Positions 41,567 through 49,661 of a DNA stretch of 64,000 bases are shown in pieces; positions within the stretch are counted from its first letter, which is position 1; each line of letters opens with the position of its first letter. Origin of the DNA: Couchioplanes caeruleus (GTDB taxonomy: Bacteria; Actinomycetota; Actinomycetes; Mycobacteriales; Micromonosporaceae); NCBI RefSeq assembly GCF_003751945.1, contig NZ_RJKL01000001.1:558001-622000 (forward strand), read 5' to 3'. Under the pieces are notes generated by a model. That model had not been told where the DNA came from. It worked only from the letters and a program-made list of their open reading frames with translations, and did no database searches. A program made the position numbers and the translations under genes.

Positions 41567-42133
41567 ATGCCCAGGAAGGTCGACACCCACCAGCGGCGCA
41601 CCCGGATCGCCGACGCGCTGATGCGGGTCGCGGCGGAGCAGGGGCTGGAGGCCGTCAGCCTGCGCCACGTCGCCGCCGAGGCCGGCGTCTCGGCGGGGAT
41701 GGTGCAACACTACTTCCGCACCAAGGACGAGATGATGGGCTTCGCGATGTCGGTCGTCCGTGACCGCACCCAGGCCCGGGTCACCGAGGCGATCGCGCGG
41801 CTCGGCGCCGAGCCGGCGCCCCGGCTGCTGCTCCGCACCGTGATCACCGCGATCCTTCCGTTGGACGAGGAGGCCCGCGACGTGGGGCGCGTGGCGCTGG
41901 CCTTCCTCGCCTACACGGCCGTACGCCCGGCGGCGGCCTCCGCGCTGCGCGAGGACACCGCCGGGATGACCGCGTTCATCGCCGGGCTCCTCAGCGTCGC
42001 CGACCCCGAGCCGGCCGCGGCCGGGCTCCTGGCGCTGATGGAGGGCCTCGGCGTCTACCTGCTCGGCGGGCACTACACCGCCGAACAGGCTCTCGCGGCC
42101 CTCGACGACCAATTGGACCGGCTTTTCCCATAA
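41567..42133 (+). CDS. TetR-family repressor of the dikinase operon
   Basis: A 188-residue TetR protein with helix-turn-helix LRHVAAEAGVSAGMVQHYFR at about residues 33-53 and a BetI/AcrR-like C-terminal domain. It starts 13 nt after the dikinase stop with GAGG as ribosome site. The upstream dikinase promoter carries a paired CCAATRCAR operator, the natural target. If the dikinase inactivates an antibiotic, this would be the sensor. The ligand is unknown. Confidence 0.85.
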   Translation: MPRKVDTHQRRTRIADALMRVAAEQGLEAVSLRHVAAEAGVSAGMVQHYFRTKDEMMGFAMSVVRDRTQARVTEAIARLGAEPAPRLLLRTVITAILPLDEEARDVGRVALAFLAYTAVRPAAASALREDTAGMTAFIAGLLSVADPEPAAAGLLALMEGLGVYLLGGHYTAEQALAALDDQLDRLFP

Positions 42134-42180
42134 GCGGCGGTTTCCTTCATCACCCCCGCCGGACAGCCGATAGTTCCAGC

Positions 42181-44154
42181 GTGGGGCTGCGAGGCAAATT
42201 CGGCGCGAAGGGCGGGTCACGGCTATTCGTGGCGTACGCCGCCGCCAGCCTCGTTCCCGTCGGCGTGCTCGGGGCGGTGCTGGTCACCGGCTACCGCGAG
42301 GACGCCGCCCGGCAGGCCGAGGAACAGGGCCGCGCCCAGGCCGTGGTCATCGCCGAGATGGCGGTCGCCCCCGCGCTCGAGGAAGCCGACCTGACCGCGG
42401 GACTCACCGAGACCCAGCGGGACCGGCTGCACGCCGCCACCGACTTCGCGATCTTCCACGGCTCGGTCGTGCGCCTGCGGCTGCGCAGCTTCAGCGGGCA
42501 GGTCGTCTTCTCCGACGACGGCTCCACCGCCGGAGGCATCCCGGTCGCCGACCCCGCCTTCCGGACCGCCGCGGTGGGGCAGACCGACGTCGCCGTCGTG
42601 CCCGACCTCGAGCGCAGCCCCGGCCAGGTGATCCGGGTGCTGGAACCGGTGGTCGCCAGCACCTCCGGGCGGGCCATCGGCGTGCTGGAGCTGTACCTGC
42701 CGTACGAGAGCATCGCCGCGCAACTGCAACAGCAGATGCGGGTGACGTACTGGCGTCTCGCCGCCGGCCTCGTCGGGCTCTACCTGGTGCTGGCGCTGAT
42801 CTCCTGGTCCACCACCCGTTCGCTGCGCCGGTACGCGGCCCAGCAGGAACGCGAAGCCCTGCACGACGCCCTCACCGGGCTGCCCAACCGGGCGGCCTTC
42901 CGGCTGCGGGCCAGGGCCGCCCTGGAGAACGCGCCGCGGCGCGGCGCGTTCGTGCTCGTCGACCTCAACCACTTCAAGGAGGTCAACGACACCCTCGGCC
43001 ACCACGCCGGCGACGAGCTGCTGAAGGTGGTCGCCGCGCGGCTCGTGGAGGCGCTGCGCCCCGAGGACACCGTCACCCGCCTCGGCGGCGACGAGTTCGG
43101 CCTGATCCTGCCCGGCGTCGACCGCGCCGAGGTGGTGGCCCTGCTCTCCGGCGCTCGCAGCCGTCTCACCGAGGAGATCGTGCTCGACGGCATCCCGCTG
43201 ACCATCGAGGCCAGCTTCGGGGTGGCGCTCTACCCCGAGCACGGCGCCGAGGTCGAGGAGCTGCTGCAGTGCGCCGACGCGGCCATGTACCAGGGCAAAC
43301 GGGGCACCAACGGCATCGTCGTCTACGCCGGCGGCGAGGTCGCGCACTCCACCCAGTGGCTCGTGGTGCAGGCCGAGCTGCGGCACGCCTTCGAACGCGA
43401 CGAGCTGGTGCTGCACTACCAGCCCAAGATCCGTCTCTCGGACGGGGAGATCTGCGGCGTGGAGGCGCTGGTCCGCTGGCAGCACCCGACGCGCGGGCTG
43501 CTCGCACCGGCCGAGTTCCTGCCCGCCGCCGAGCAGTCCGGGCTGATCGAGCCGCTCACCGACTGGGTGCTGCGCCGCGCGCTGGCCGACCAGCGGGACT
43601 GGCTCACCGCCGGCCGGTCGTGGCCGGTGTCGGTCAACGTCTCCGCGCGCAACCTCGACCAGCCGGGCTTCGCCGCCTCCGTCGCCGCCCTGGTGACCCG
43701 GACCGGCACCCCGGCGGACATGCTGATGCTCGAGGTCACCGAGACGGCGCTGGCCGGGGACGCACCCGCCGCCATCCGCGCGGTCGTGGACATCGTCGAG
43801 CGCGGCATCGGCGTCGCCGTCGACGACTTCGGCGTCGGCTACACCAGCCTGTCGCAGTTGCGGGCCATCCCCGTCTCCGAGATCAAGATCGACCGCCTCT
43901 TCGTCGACGGCCTGTCCCGCAACCCGCAGAGCGAGGCGATCGTGCGCTCGGTGATCGAGCTGGCGCACGGCCTGGGCTGCTGGGTGACCGCCGAGGGGGT
44001 GGAGAACGAGGAGGTCCGGCGCTGGCTCTCCGACGCCGGCTGCGACGCCGCACAGGGCACGCTGCTCGGCACCCCACTGACCTGGAACGACCTGATCGAG
44101 ACCACCGCAGCCGGCCGTACCCGGCGGGAGATCCCCGCCCCGGCCGGCTCATGA
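42181..44154 (+). CDS. Membrane receptor with GGDEF and EAL domains
   Basis: A 657-residue protein. Helix 1 is at about residues 16-36, an extracytoplasmic sensor region at about 40-190, helix 2 at about 192-212, then GGDEF (RLGGDEFGLILPG at about 300-312, with RPED as RxxD site) and EAL (VEALVRW at Glu428; ISVSVN-type Asn in VSVNVSARNLDQPG; DDFGVGYTSLSQL; TAEGVENEEV). Both motifs are intact, so it could make and break c-di-GMP. The GTG start has GATAGT 6 nt upstream and no Shine-Dalgarno, suggesting leaderless mRNA. A solute-binding protein gene follows after 16 nt. Confidence 0.9.
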   Translation: MGLRGKFGAKGGSRLFVAYAAASLVPVGVLGAVLVTGYREDAARQAEEQGRAQAVVIAEMAVAPALEEADLTAGLTETQRDRLHAATDFAIFHGSVVRLRLRSFSGQVVFSDDGSTAGGIPVADPAFRTAAVGQTDVAVVPDLERSPGQVIRVLEPVVASTSGRAIGVLELYLPYESIAAQLQQQMRVTYWRLAAGLVGLYLVLALISWSTTRSLRRYAAQQEREALHDALTGLPNRAAFRLRARAALENAPRRGAFVLVDLNHFKEVNDTLGHHAGDELLKVVAARLVEALRPEDTVTRLGGDEFGLILPGVDRAEVVALLSGARSRLTEEIVLDGIPLTIEASFGVALYPEHGAEVEELLQCADAAMYQGKRGTNGIVVYAGGEVAHSTQWLVVQAELRHAFERDELVLHYQPKIRLSDGEICGVEALVRWQHPTRGLLAPAEFLPAAEQSGLIEPLTDWVLRRALADQRDWLTAGRSWPVSVNVSARNLDQPGFAASVAALVTRTGTPADMLMLEVTETALAGDAPAAIRAVVDIVERGIGVAVDDFGVGYTSLSQLRAIPVSEIKIDRLFVDGLSRNPQSEAIVRSVIELAHGLGCWVTAEGVENEEVRRWLSDAGCDAAQGTLLGTPLTWNDLIETTAAGRTRREIPAPAGS

Positions 44155-44170
44155 CGGGAGCACACTGGCG

Positions 44171-45088
44171 ATGAGAAAGCTGACGAAGACCGGCCTCGCT
44201 GTGACCGGTGTCCTGCTGGCCCTGGCCGGATGTGGCGGCGGCAACCAGGAGGCCGAGGACGGCGGCGCCGCTTCCAGCACCATCGAGCGGGACCAAGCTC
44301 TGCACGACGCGCTGCCTCAGGGGATCCGCGAGCGCGGCACCATCCGTCTTGTCACCGACCCCACCTACGCGCCGATGGAGTCGTACGGCCCCGACGGGCG
44401 TACCATCATCGGCTTCGAGCCCGACCTCGCCGCCGCGCTCGGTACCGTGCTCGGTGTCAAGGTCGAGATGATCGGCGGCGAGGACTTCGGCATCTTCCTC
44501 GACGAGGCCGTCAAGGGCACGTACGACGGGGTGCTGTCCTCCATGACCGACACTGCCGAGCGGGAGAAGAAGGCCGACTTCATCAACTACTTCGCCGCCG
44601 GGACCTCGATCGTGGTGCAGCGCGGCAACCCGAGCGGTGTCACCGACCTCAAGGACCTCTGCGGCAAGGTCGTCGCGGTCGAGAAGGGCACGGTCCAGGT
44701 CGACCTGCTGGAACGCTCGCAGCAGGGCTGCGGCAACAAGCCGATCACCGTGAAGACGTACAAGACCAACGCCGACGCGCTGCTGCAGTTGCGCACCGGC
44801 CGCTCCGTGGCGGTCCTCAACGACTTCCCGCCGGCCGTGTACCTCACCACCGACCAGCGCACCCGCGGCTTCTACCAGCTTGCCTCGACGGTCCAGTACG
44901 AGCCGGGCCTGTACGGCATCGCCGTGCCCAAGGGCCACGGCCCGCTGCGCGACACCCTGCGCGACGCCCTGGACCGGCTGATCCGCTCCGGCGCCTACGC
45001 CGAGCTGCTCGAACGGTGGGGTCTCAGCAGCGGCGCGCTGACCGCGGCGTCGATCAACGCGGCCGGTGGCGGCTTCACGACCGGCTGA
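44171..45088 (+). CDS. Orphan family-3 solute-binding lipoprotein
   Basis: A 305-residue lipoprotein with signal and lipobox LALAGC and a family-3 polar amino-acid-binding fold: RLVTDPTYAPMESYGPDGRT, IIGFEPDLAAALGTVLGVKV, DGVLSSMTDTAEREKKADFI. Two cysteines (LCGKV and QQGCGNK) may form a disulfide. No permease or ATPase gene is adjacent. It lies 16 nt after the GGDEF-EAL receptor with its own GGGAG. It may present a ligand to that receptor rather than feed a transporter; this is inference. Confidence 0.85.
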   Translation: MRKLTKTGLAVTGVLLALAGCGGGNQEAEDGGAASSTIERDQALHDALPQGIRERGTIRLVTDPTYAPMESYGPDGRTIIGFEPDLAAALGTVLGVKVEMIGGEDFGIFLDEAVKGTYDGVLSSMTDTAEREKKADFINYFAAGTSIVVQRGNPSGVTDLKDLCGKVVAVEKGTVQVDLLERSQQGCGNKPITVKTYKTNADALLQLRTGRSVAVLNDFPPAVYLTTDQRTRGFYQLASTVQYEPGLYGIAVPKGHGPLRDTLRDALDRLIRSGAYAELLERWGLSSGALTAASINAAGGGFTTG

Positions 45089-45122
45089 CGCCGGTGACAC
45101 CCGCCGTGCGTAGACTCGGCGG

Positions 45123-46154
45123 GTGTCGCCCCCGGCTCCGCTGCTGCTCGTCCTCGACGGGAACAGCCTGGTGCACCGCGCGTACCACGCCGGTGCGGTG
45201 GACGGGCTGCTCGACGCGGCCGGGCGGCCGGTGTGGGCGCTGCGCGGACTCGTGGGGTACATCGCGCGCGCGGCCGCGTACCTGCGGCCCGACGCGCTGA
45301 TCGTCGGCTTCGACTGTCCCGACGAATCCGCACGCCGCGCCGACCATGCCGGCTACAAGGCGCACCGGCCGGAGAAGTCCCCCGATCTCGTCGAACAGAT
45401 CGCCGGCGCGCCCGGGCTGCTCACCGCCGCCGGGGTGCGCACCCTGGTGCCGCCCGCCTGGGAAGCCGACGACGTGCTCGCCAGCGCGGCGGCGCACGCC
45501 CGCCGGCACGGCTGGCGCTCGGTGCTGATGACCAGCGACCGCGACGCCTTCGCCCTCATCGACGAGACCACCACGGTGCTGCGCGTGCGCAACGGCGGCT
45601 TCGGCGAGGCCGTCCTGGTCGACGCCGCCGGCCTGAGCGAGCTCTGCGGCGTCGAGCCCTGGCAGTACCGCGACTTCGCGGCGCTGCGCGGCGACCCCTC
45701 CGACAACCTGCCCGGCGTCCGTGGCTTCGGCGCGGCCACCGCCGCCAGGCTTCTGGCGGCCTTCGGCACGGTCGACGGGGCGTGGGCGGCCCTCGAGGCG
45801 GGCGAGGCCCACCTCGTCCGCGAGGCCGTCGGTGAGCGGGCCGCCGAGCAGTTCGCCGCACCCGGCGTCCGGGAGGTGGTGGAACGCAACCGCCGACTCA
45901 TGCGGATGCGCACCGACCTGGCCGTGCCCGGACTCGACGAGGTGCGCCTGCCGCTGAGCCTGCCCGTCCTCCGGCGGGCGCTGCGCGGGCGCGGCATCAA
46001 CCTCGGGCCGTCGCTGTGGGCGCTGACCGGCGGCATCCCGCCGCAGCGCGAGCCCCGCGACGAGGACCCGATCCCGCAGTTGCGGCCCTGGGTCATCCGC
46101 CGCGGCATGACCGGTCGCCGCGACCCCACCCCGGGGCAGTTGTCGCTTTTCTAG
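45123..46154 (+). CDS. FEN-type 5'-3' exonuclease with C-terminal beta-clamp motif
   Basis: A 343-residue stand-alone relative of the Pol I 5' nuclease domain. Metal-binding acids appear in LLLVLDGNSLVHRAYHAG, VGFDCPDESARRADHAGYKA (with the arch lysine and arginine), AWEADDVLASAAAHAR and VLMTSDRDAFAL. The helix-3-turn-helix is LRGDPSDNLPGVRGFGAATA. The chain ends GQLSLF, and QLSLF is an exact match to the QL[SD]LF consensus of sliding-clamp-binding peptides. TAGACT lies 6 nt before the GTG start (leaderless pattern). Its stop shares CTAG with the convergent neighbour. Confidence 0.88.
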   Translation: MSPPAPLLLVLDGNSLVHRAYHAGAVDGLLDAAGRPVWALRGLVGYIARAAAYLRPDALIVGFDCPDESARRADHAGYKAHRPEKSPDLVEQIAGAPGLLTAAGVRTLVPPAWEADDVLASAAAHARRHGWRSVLMTSDRDAFALIDETTTVLRVRNGGFGEAVLVDAAGLSELCGVEPWQYRDFAALRGDPSDNLPGVRGFGAATAARLLAAFGTVDGAWAALEAGEAHLVREAVGERAAEQFAAPGVREVVERNRRLMRMRTDLAVPGLDEVRLPLSLPVLRRALRGRGINLGPSLWALTGGIPPQREPRDEDPIPQLRPWVIRRGMTGRRDPTPGQLSLF

Positions 46155-47227
46155 GACACCGTACGCAGGTCGAGGGTGTGCCGGACGAAGGTTTCCTGAC
46201 TGCCCGTCGACCAGCAGAGCACCCCGTTGCGCAGCACCACCGCGCCTGCGTCCGGGCTGATCTCCACGGTGCTGCGCGTCTTCGTCTCGTGCACCAGCAA
46301 CTGCGCGTTGCCGGTCAGCTCCGAGTTCGGGCCGATCCGGACGAACACCTCGAAGCGGTCGAGCGGGGCCACGTCCACGATCCCGGTCGCCGCCGTGCCG
46401 CCGGCGACCTCGTGCCGGTCACCGCCGCCGGGACGCATCAGCTCGATGCGGGTGTAGCCGTCGGCGTCCAGCGACACGATCCGGCACCATGCGGCGCTGC
46501 AGCCGATCGCGCCGTCCCGCGGCCGGGCCACCGCCAGGTCCGTGCCGGAGACCAGATTCCGCAGCGTACGGGCGCCGGCCGAGTCGGCGACCCCGTCGGT
46601 CATCCACGGCCAGGCCAGCAGCCGCCAGGTGCCCGCCACCGGGCGTACCTCGACCGGGCCGCCGCCGGCCGCGACCGCGCGTACCTCGGTGACGCCCGCG
46701 GGGCCGGCGGCGACCCAGCGCAGCCGCCCGTCGGCGACGACGAGGTCGGTCTCCGACCGGTAGAACCGGGCGTCGCCGGTGTCGGCGGTCACCCGGCGCG
46801 CCGCCCCGTCCGCTCCCAGCCCCGCCGCCCACAGCTCCAGCCCGTCCTTGGTGCGCTCGAACCAGGCGAGCAGATCACCGGCGACGGTGAGGCCCTGGAA
46901 CGACGGGTTGCGCGCCGAGGGCAGCGCCCGCATCTCGCGGACCGTGCCGTCCCCGGAACGCACCAGCAGCCGTAGCGATCTGCCGTCGGGGCTGGGTGCG
47001 GTGCCGACCGAGGTGCGCGCGTCGAGGAAGACACCCGGCTCGTACGCGGTCCCGTCGCCCAGCGTGGCCGCGATGGTGGCGCGCTCGGCGCCCGGCCACG
47101 CCAGGGCGGCGGGCGAGGGCGCGGTCCGGCGGCCCTGCGCGGCCGGCGGCACGGCCAGCAGCAGGGCACCCGCGGCCAGCGCGGCGACGAGTCCCGCACC
47201 CGGCCGGATCCGAGGGTCTCGCGGCAC
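46151..47227 (-). CDS. Secreted beta-propeller-like protein of unknown function
   Basis: A 358-residue exported protein: signal peptide GAGLVAALAAGALLLAVPPA, then about seven strand-rich segments such as GTAPSPDGRSLRLLVRSGDG, LTVAGDLLAWFERTKDGLEL and DLVVADGRLRWVAAGPAG, as in a WD40/PD40-like propeller. Two cysteines in GAIGCSAAWCRIV are close enough to bond. It starts at GTG 47227 with TAGCAT 7 nt upstream on its strand. It is convergent with the nuclease gene and overlaps it by 4 bp through the shared CTAG. The role is unknown. Confidence 0.7.
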   Translation of the reverse strand: MPRDPRIRPGAGLVAALAAGALLLAVPPAAQGRRTAPSPAALAWPGAERATIAATLGDGTAYEPGVFLDARTSVGTAPSPDGRSLRLLVRSGDGTVREMRALPSARNPSFQGLTVAGDLLAWFERTKDGLELWAAGLGADGAARRVTADTGDARFYRSETDLVVADGRLRWVAAGPAGVTEVRAVAAGGGPVEVRPVAGTWRLLAWPWMTDGVADSAGARTLRNLVSGTDLAVARPRDGAIGCSAAWCRIVSLDADGYTRIELMRPGGGDRHEVAGGTAATGIVDVAPLDRFEVFVRIGPNSELTGNAQLLVHETKTRSTVEISPDAGAVVLRNGVLCWSTGSQETFVRHTLDLRTVS

Positions 47228-47271
47228 GCCACGATGCTACTGCGACGGCCGAGTTCGGTATTCTGGAGCGT

Positions 47272-47772
47272 GTGGGCGGGTCCGCCGTCCCCGGCCACGA
47301 ACGCGAGGCCACGGAGGGCGAGCTGGACGAGCGGGAACGGCGGTTGATCGCGCGCGAGCGCGCCGCAGACCTCCGAGAGGCACAGGCCGAGGCCCGGGAG
47401 CGCCTCGCCGACCAGCGCGAACGCGAGGCCGACGCCCGCGATCACCTCGCCGACCAGCGCGAACGCGAGGCCGACGCCCGCGATCACCTCGCCGACCAGC
47501 GCGAACGCGAGGCCGACGCCCGCGAGGCCGCCGCCAACGAGCGGGAACGCCTCCTCGACGCCGACGCCGACCGGCAGGACGACCGCACGACCGACCCGAT
47601 CGCCCGCTTTCGCGGATCCCTCGAACGCACCTCGGCCAGGACGAGCCGCAGCAACGAGCTGTTGCACCGCTCCCGCGACGCGGTCCAGCGCGGTGCCGAG
47701 CGCATGGACCGGATCCGCCGCGAGAGCACCGGCGGCCCGGCCCGGCCCGACGCCGGCCCCGACGACGCCTGA
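47272..47772 (+). CDS. Charged coiled-coil protein with 14-residue repeats
   Basis: A 166-residue highly charged protein. Residues about 12-105 are predicted coiled coil built from Glu/Arg-rich units, including three consecutive copies of LADQREREADARDH (the third ends AREA). The tail (TARFRGSLERTS-like region to PDAGPDDA) is polar. No signal or membrane segment. The start is uncertain: GTG 47272 follows TATTCT by 7 nt (leaderless pattern) and GGAG by 3 nt; the frame is open further upstream. It is divergent from the propeller gene. Function unknown; such repeats often act as spacers or scaffolds. Confidence 0.65.
   Translation: MGGSAVPGHEREATEGELDERERRLIARERAADLREAQAEARERLADQREREADARDHLADQREREADARDHLADQREREADAREAAANERERLLDADADRQDDRTTDPIARFRGSLERTSARTSRSNELLHRSRDAVQRGAERMDRIRRESTGGPARPDAGPDDA
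47404..47529 (+). repeat. 42-bp tandem repeat, three copies
   Basis: Three head-to-tail 42-bp units begin at 47404, 47446 and 47488. The first two are identical in DNA and the third differs only in its last five bases. Each encodes the 14-residue coiled-coil unit LADQREREADARDH. DNA-level identity points to recent expansion and possible copy-number variation. Confidence 0.85.
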
Positions 47773-47789
47773 CCGCCGGGACGCAGGAG

Positions 47790-47817
47790 GTCCCGAAGGG
47801 CCGGGACTTTGGTCCCG
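47790..47817 (+). promoter_or_regulatory. Alternative hairpins from three complementary 6-mers
   Basis: GTCCCG (47790-47795), CGGGAC (47802-47807) and GTCCCG (47812-47817) lie in a row, so the middle element can pair with either neighbour. The second choice gives a hairpin with a TTTG loop. It may be the coiled-coil gene terminator or a switch in the leader of the DoxX-like gene starting at 47901. Confidence 0.35.
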
Positions 47818-47900
47818 ACCTGCGCCGGAACGCTCGATGATCGCCCGCCGTGAGCCGTAGGAATGGTGACGGTGATCGTGCGACGAGCGGAGTGAGAACG

Positions 47901-48935
47901 ATGAAGGTCAGCGTGGGGCGCCTCGGCGCCACGACCGGACTGGCGGCCGCGGTGCTGGCGGTGCCGAGTCCCGCGTCGGCGCACGAGAAGTGGTTCGTGC
48001 CGAACCCGGAGGGCTACGCGGACGACTGGTCCTTCGTCCTGCGCCCCCTCACGCTGGCTGCCATCCTCGGCGTCGCCCTGGTGACGGTCGGATGGCGCTA
48101 CCTGGCGGTGCGGCGGCTGCCGTCGCCGGAGCTGCCGGGGCTGTCCTTCCTCGCCCGGCTGGTGCCGTACGTGCCCCGGCTGCTCGCCATCCACCTGGGT
48201 GTGTCGCTGCTCGCCGCCGGGGTCTCGGGGCACTTCCTCACCCATGACCTGCAGGTCGAGGGTCTGGCCGTCGGCGACGCCATGCTGCTGATCGAGGGCG
48301 CCCTCGGCGTCTGGTTCGTCACCGGGATCCGGCTGCGCCCGGCCGCCGTCCTGCTGGCCCTGGCCGGCCCGCTGGCATTGCTGGTGACCGGCCCGGTCGG
48401 TCTGCTGTCGGCGATGGACCTGCTGGGCGTCGCGGTGTTCCTGGCGTTCGTGCCGCCGTCGGACGCCACCTTCGGCCGGGTCGAGCCCGACGCCGTCATG
48501 CTGGGCCGGGCGCTGCTGGCGTTGCGGCTCGGCGCCGGCGGTGCGCTGATCACGCTCGCCTTCGCGGAGAAGCTGGCGAACCCGGCGCTGGCGCGGGAGA
48601 CCCTGCGGATGTTTCCCCAGCTCGACGTCTTCGCCCTGGTGGGCATCCACGTGCCGGCCGACGTCTTCGTCGTCGTGGCCGGCGCCACCGAGCTGCTCTT
48701 CGGGCTCCTGGTGATCTCCGGCGCCCTGCCTCAGGTCGCGGTGCTGGTGGCGGGCATCCCGTTCAACGCCACCCTGCTGTTGTTCGGCGGCACGGAGCTG
48801 CTCGGCCACCTGCCGGTCTACGGGGTCTTCCTGACCCTGCTGGCGTACGGCTCCGACCCGCGGACGGCGGCGCTGGTGCGCCAACTGCCTCAGCTCCCCC
48901 GGCGGCTGGCGCGCCGGGAGGCGATGCCCGCCTGA
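47901..48935 (+). CDS. DoxX-like multi-TM membrane protein with signal peptide
   Basis: A 344-residue protein. The signal peptide ends VPSPASA, leaving a mature N-terminus AHEKWFVPN. Eight or so membrane helices follow; the second half (LGRALLALRLGAGGALITLA, FAEKLANPALARETLRMFPQ, ELLFGLLVISGALPQVAVLV) resembles DoxX proteins. ATG 47901 follows GGAGTGAG. The histidine at the mature N-terminus could be a metal ligand, as in other exported proteins starting with His, but this is speculation. Confidence 0.7.
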   Translation: MKVSVGRLGATTGLAAAVLAVPSPASAHEKWFVPNPEGYADDWSFVLRPLTLAAILGVALVTVGWRYLAVRRLPSPELPGLSFLARLVPYVPRLLAIHLGVSLLAAGVSGHFLTHDLQVEGLAVGDAMLLIEGALGVWFVTGIRLRPAAVLLALAGPLALLVTGPVGLLSAMDLLGVAVFLAFVPPSDATFGRVEPDAVMLGRALLALRLGAGGALITLAFAEKLANPALARETLRMFPQLDVFALVGIHVPADVFVVVAGATELLFGLLVISGALPQVAVLVAGIPFNATLLLFGGTELLGHLPVYGVFLTLLAYGSDPRTAALVRQLPQLPRRLARREAMPA

Positions 48936-49021
48936 GCACGGCACTCCGGCGACGGCGGCGGTATCCCTGCGGGGTGCCGTCGCCGCGGCGTTGACGCCGG
49001 TCGGCCAGGTTTGCGTGCGGC

Positions 49022-49048
49022 TTGAGAAGCGGATGAGACGGCATTGAG
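49022..49048 (+). promoter_or_regulatory. TTGAR triple-repeat box, copy A (short GT2 gene)
   Basis: TTGAG-N6-ATGAG-N6-TTGAG: three direct repeats at 11-bp intervals, outer copies at 49022 and 49044. The last repeat begins 27 bp before the ATG at 49071. Same layout as copies B, C and D. Confidence 0.65.
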
Positions 49049-49070
49049 GTTGCGGGTCGAAGCTTCGGGC

Positions 49071-49502
49071 ATGACTGTCGCTCACCTCATCGCCGTCCCT
49101 CCCTTCGTCGTCGCCGGATCCGTTCAGCGGGGATCCTCGTCGGGCCAGGCCGCCGTCGAGTTCACCGTGGTCATCCCGTTCCACAACCCCGGCGCGACGC
49201 TGCGCCGCACCGTCGAGCGCCTCGCCGAGACGCTGTACGCGCAGAACATCTCCTTCGACATGGTCGCCGTCACCGGCGGTTCGACCGACGGCTCCGAGCG
49301 CGGCCTCGAGGGCCTGCCCTGGATCCAGGTCATCGCCGACCGGGAGCTGCAGGACAAGGGCGCGGCACTGCAGACCGGTCTGGCCGCGGCCGGCGGGACC
49401 TGGGTCGGTGTCGTCGACGTCGACGCGGACGTCGAGGTCGACCCGTACGAGCTCATCGAGTGCCTGCACCGCGCCCGCGAGCGCGAGAACGTGCTCGTCT
49501 GA
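49071..49502 (+). CDS. Short GT2-fold protein (N-terminal domain only)
   Basis: A 143-residue protein that stops after the nucleotide-sugar-binding half of a family-2 glycosyltransferase: EFTVVIPFHNPGATLRRTVE, VTGGSTDGSERGLEGLPWIQ, KGAALQTGLAAAGGTWVGVV, DVDADVEVDPYELIECLHRA. It is paralogous to the full 294-residue GT2 at 52111, including an N-terminal extension of about 38 residues. It lacks the acceptor half. It keeps its own TTGAR box and its own T-tailed terminator, so it may be a functional small protein rather than debris; a nonsense or frameshift truncation is the alternative. Confidence 0.65.
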   Translation: MTVAHLIAVPPFVVAGSVQRGSSSGQAAVEFTVVIPFHNPGATLRRTVERLAETLYAQNISFDMVAVTGGSTDGSERGLEGLPWIQVIADRELQDKGAALQTGLAAAGGTWVGVVDVDADVEVDPYELIECLHRARERENVLV

Positions 49503-49521
49503 CGCCCGCTTCATCCGCAGG

Positions 49522-49551
49522 ACCCCGGCCCGCACGGCGTGCCGGGGTTTT
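49522..49551 (+). terminator. Intrinsic terminator after the short GT2 gene
   Basis: ACCCCGGC (49522-49529) pairs with GCCGGGGT (49541-49548), with inner CAC/GTG pairing possible, and the T-run at 49548-49551 follows. It begins 20 nt after the stop codon. Confidence 0.75.
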
Positions 49552-49612
49552 GTCGTGTCCGGCCCGGGCTTGCCGTGTTCTTCCAGGAGTGCAGAGCGAG
49601 CTTGCCGAGCTC

Positions 49613-49639
49613 TTGAAACCGGTCTGAGACTGCCTTGAG
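49613..49639 (+). promoter_or_regulatory. TTGAR triple-repeat box, copy B (EAL gene)
   Basis: TTGAA-N6-CTGAG-N6-TTGAG with outer repeats at 49613 and 49635, exactly 22 bp apart. The last repeat begins 27 bp before the ATG at 49662, the same distance as in copy A. Confidence 0.65.
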
Positions 49640-49661
49640 GGATGCCGCCGAACTAGACGGC

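Noticed and set aside
47404..47529. A CRISPR array
   Set aside because: The three 42-bp units are contiguous without spacers and lie inside a coding frame. No other regularly spaced repeat was seen in the window.
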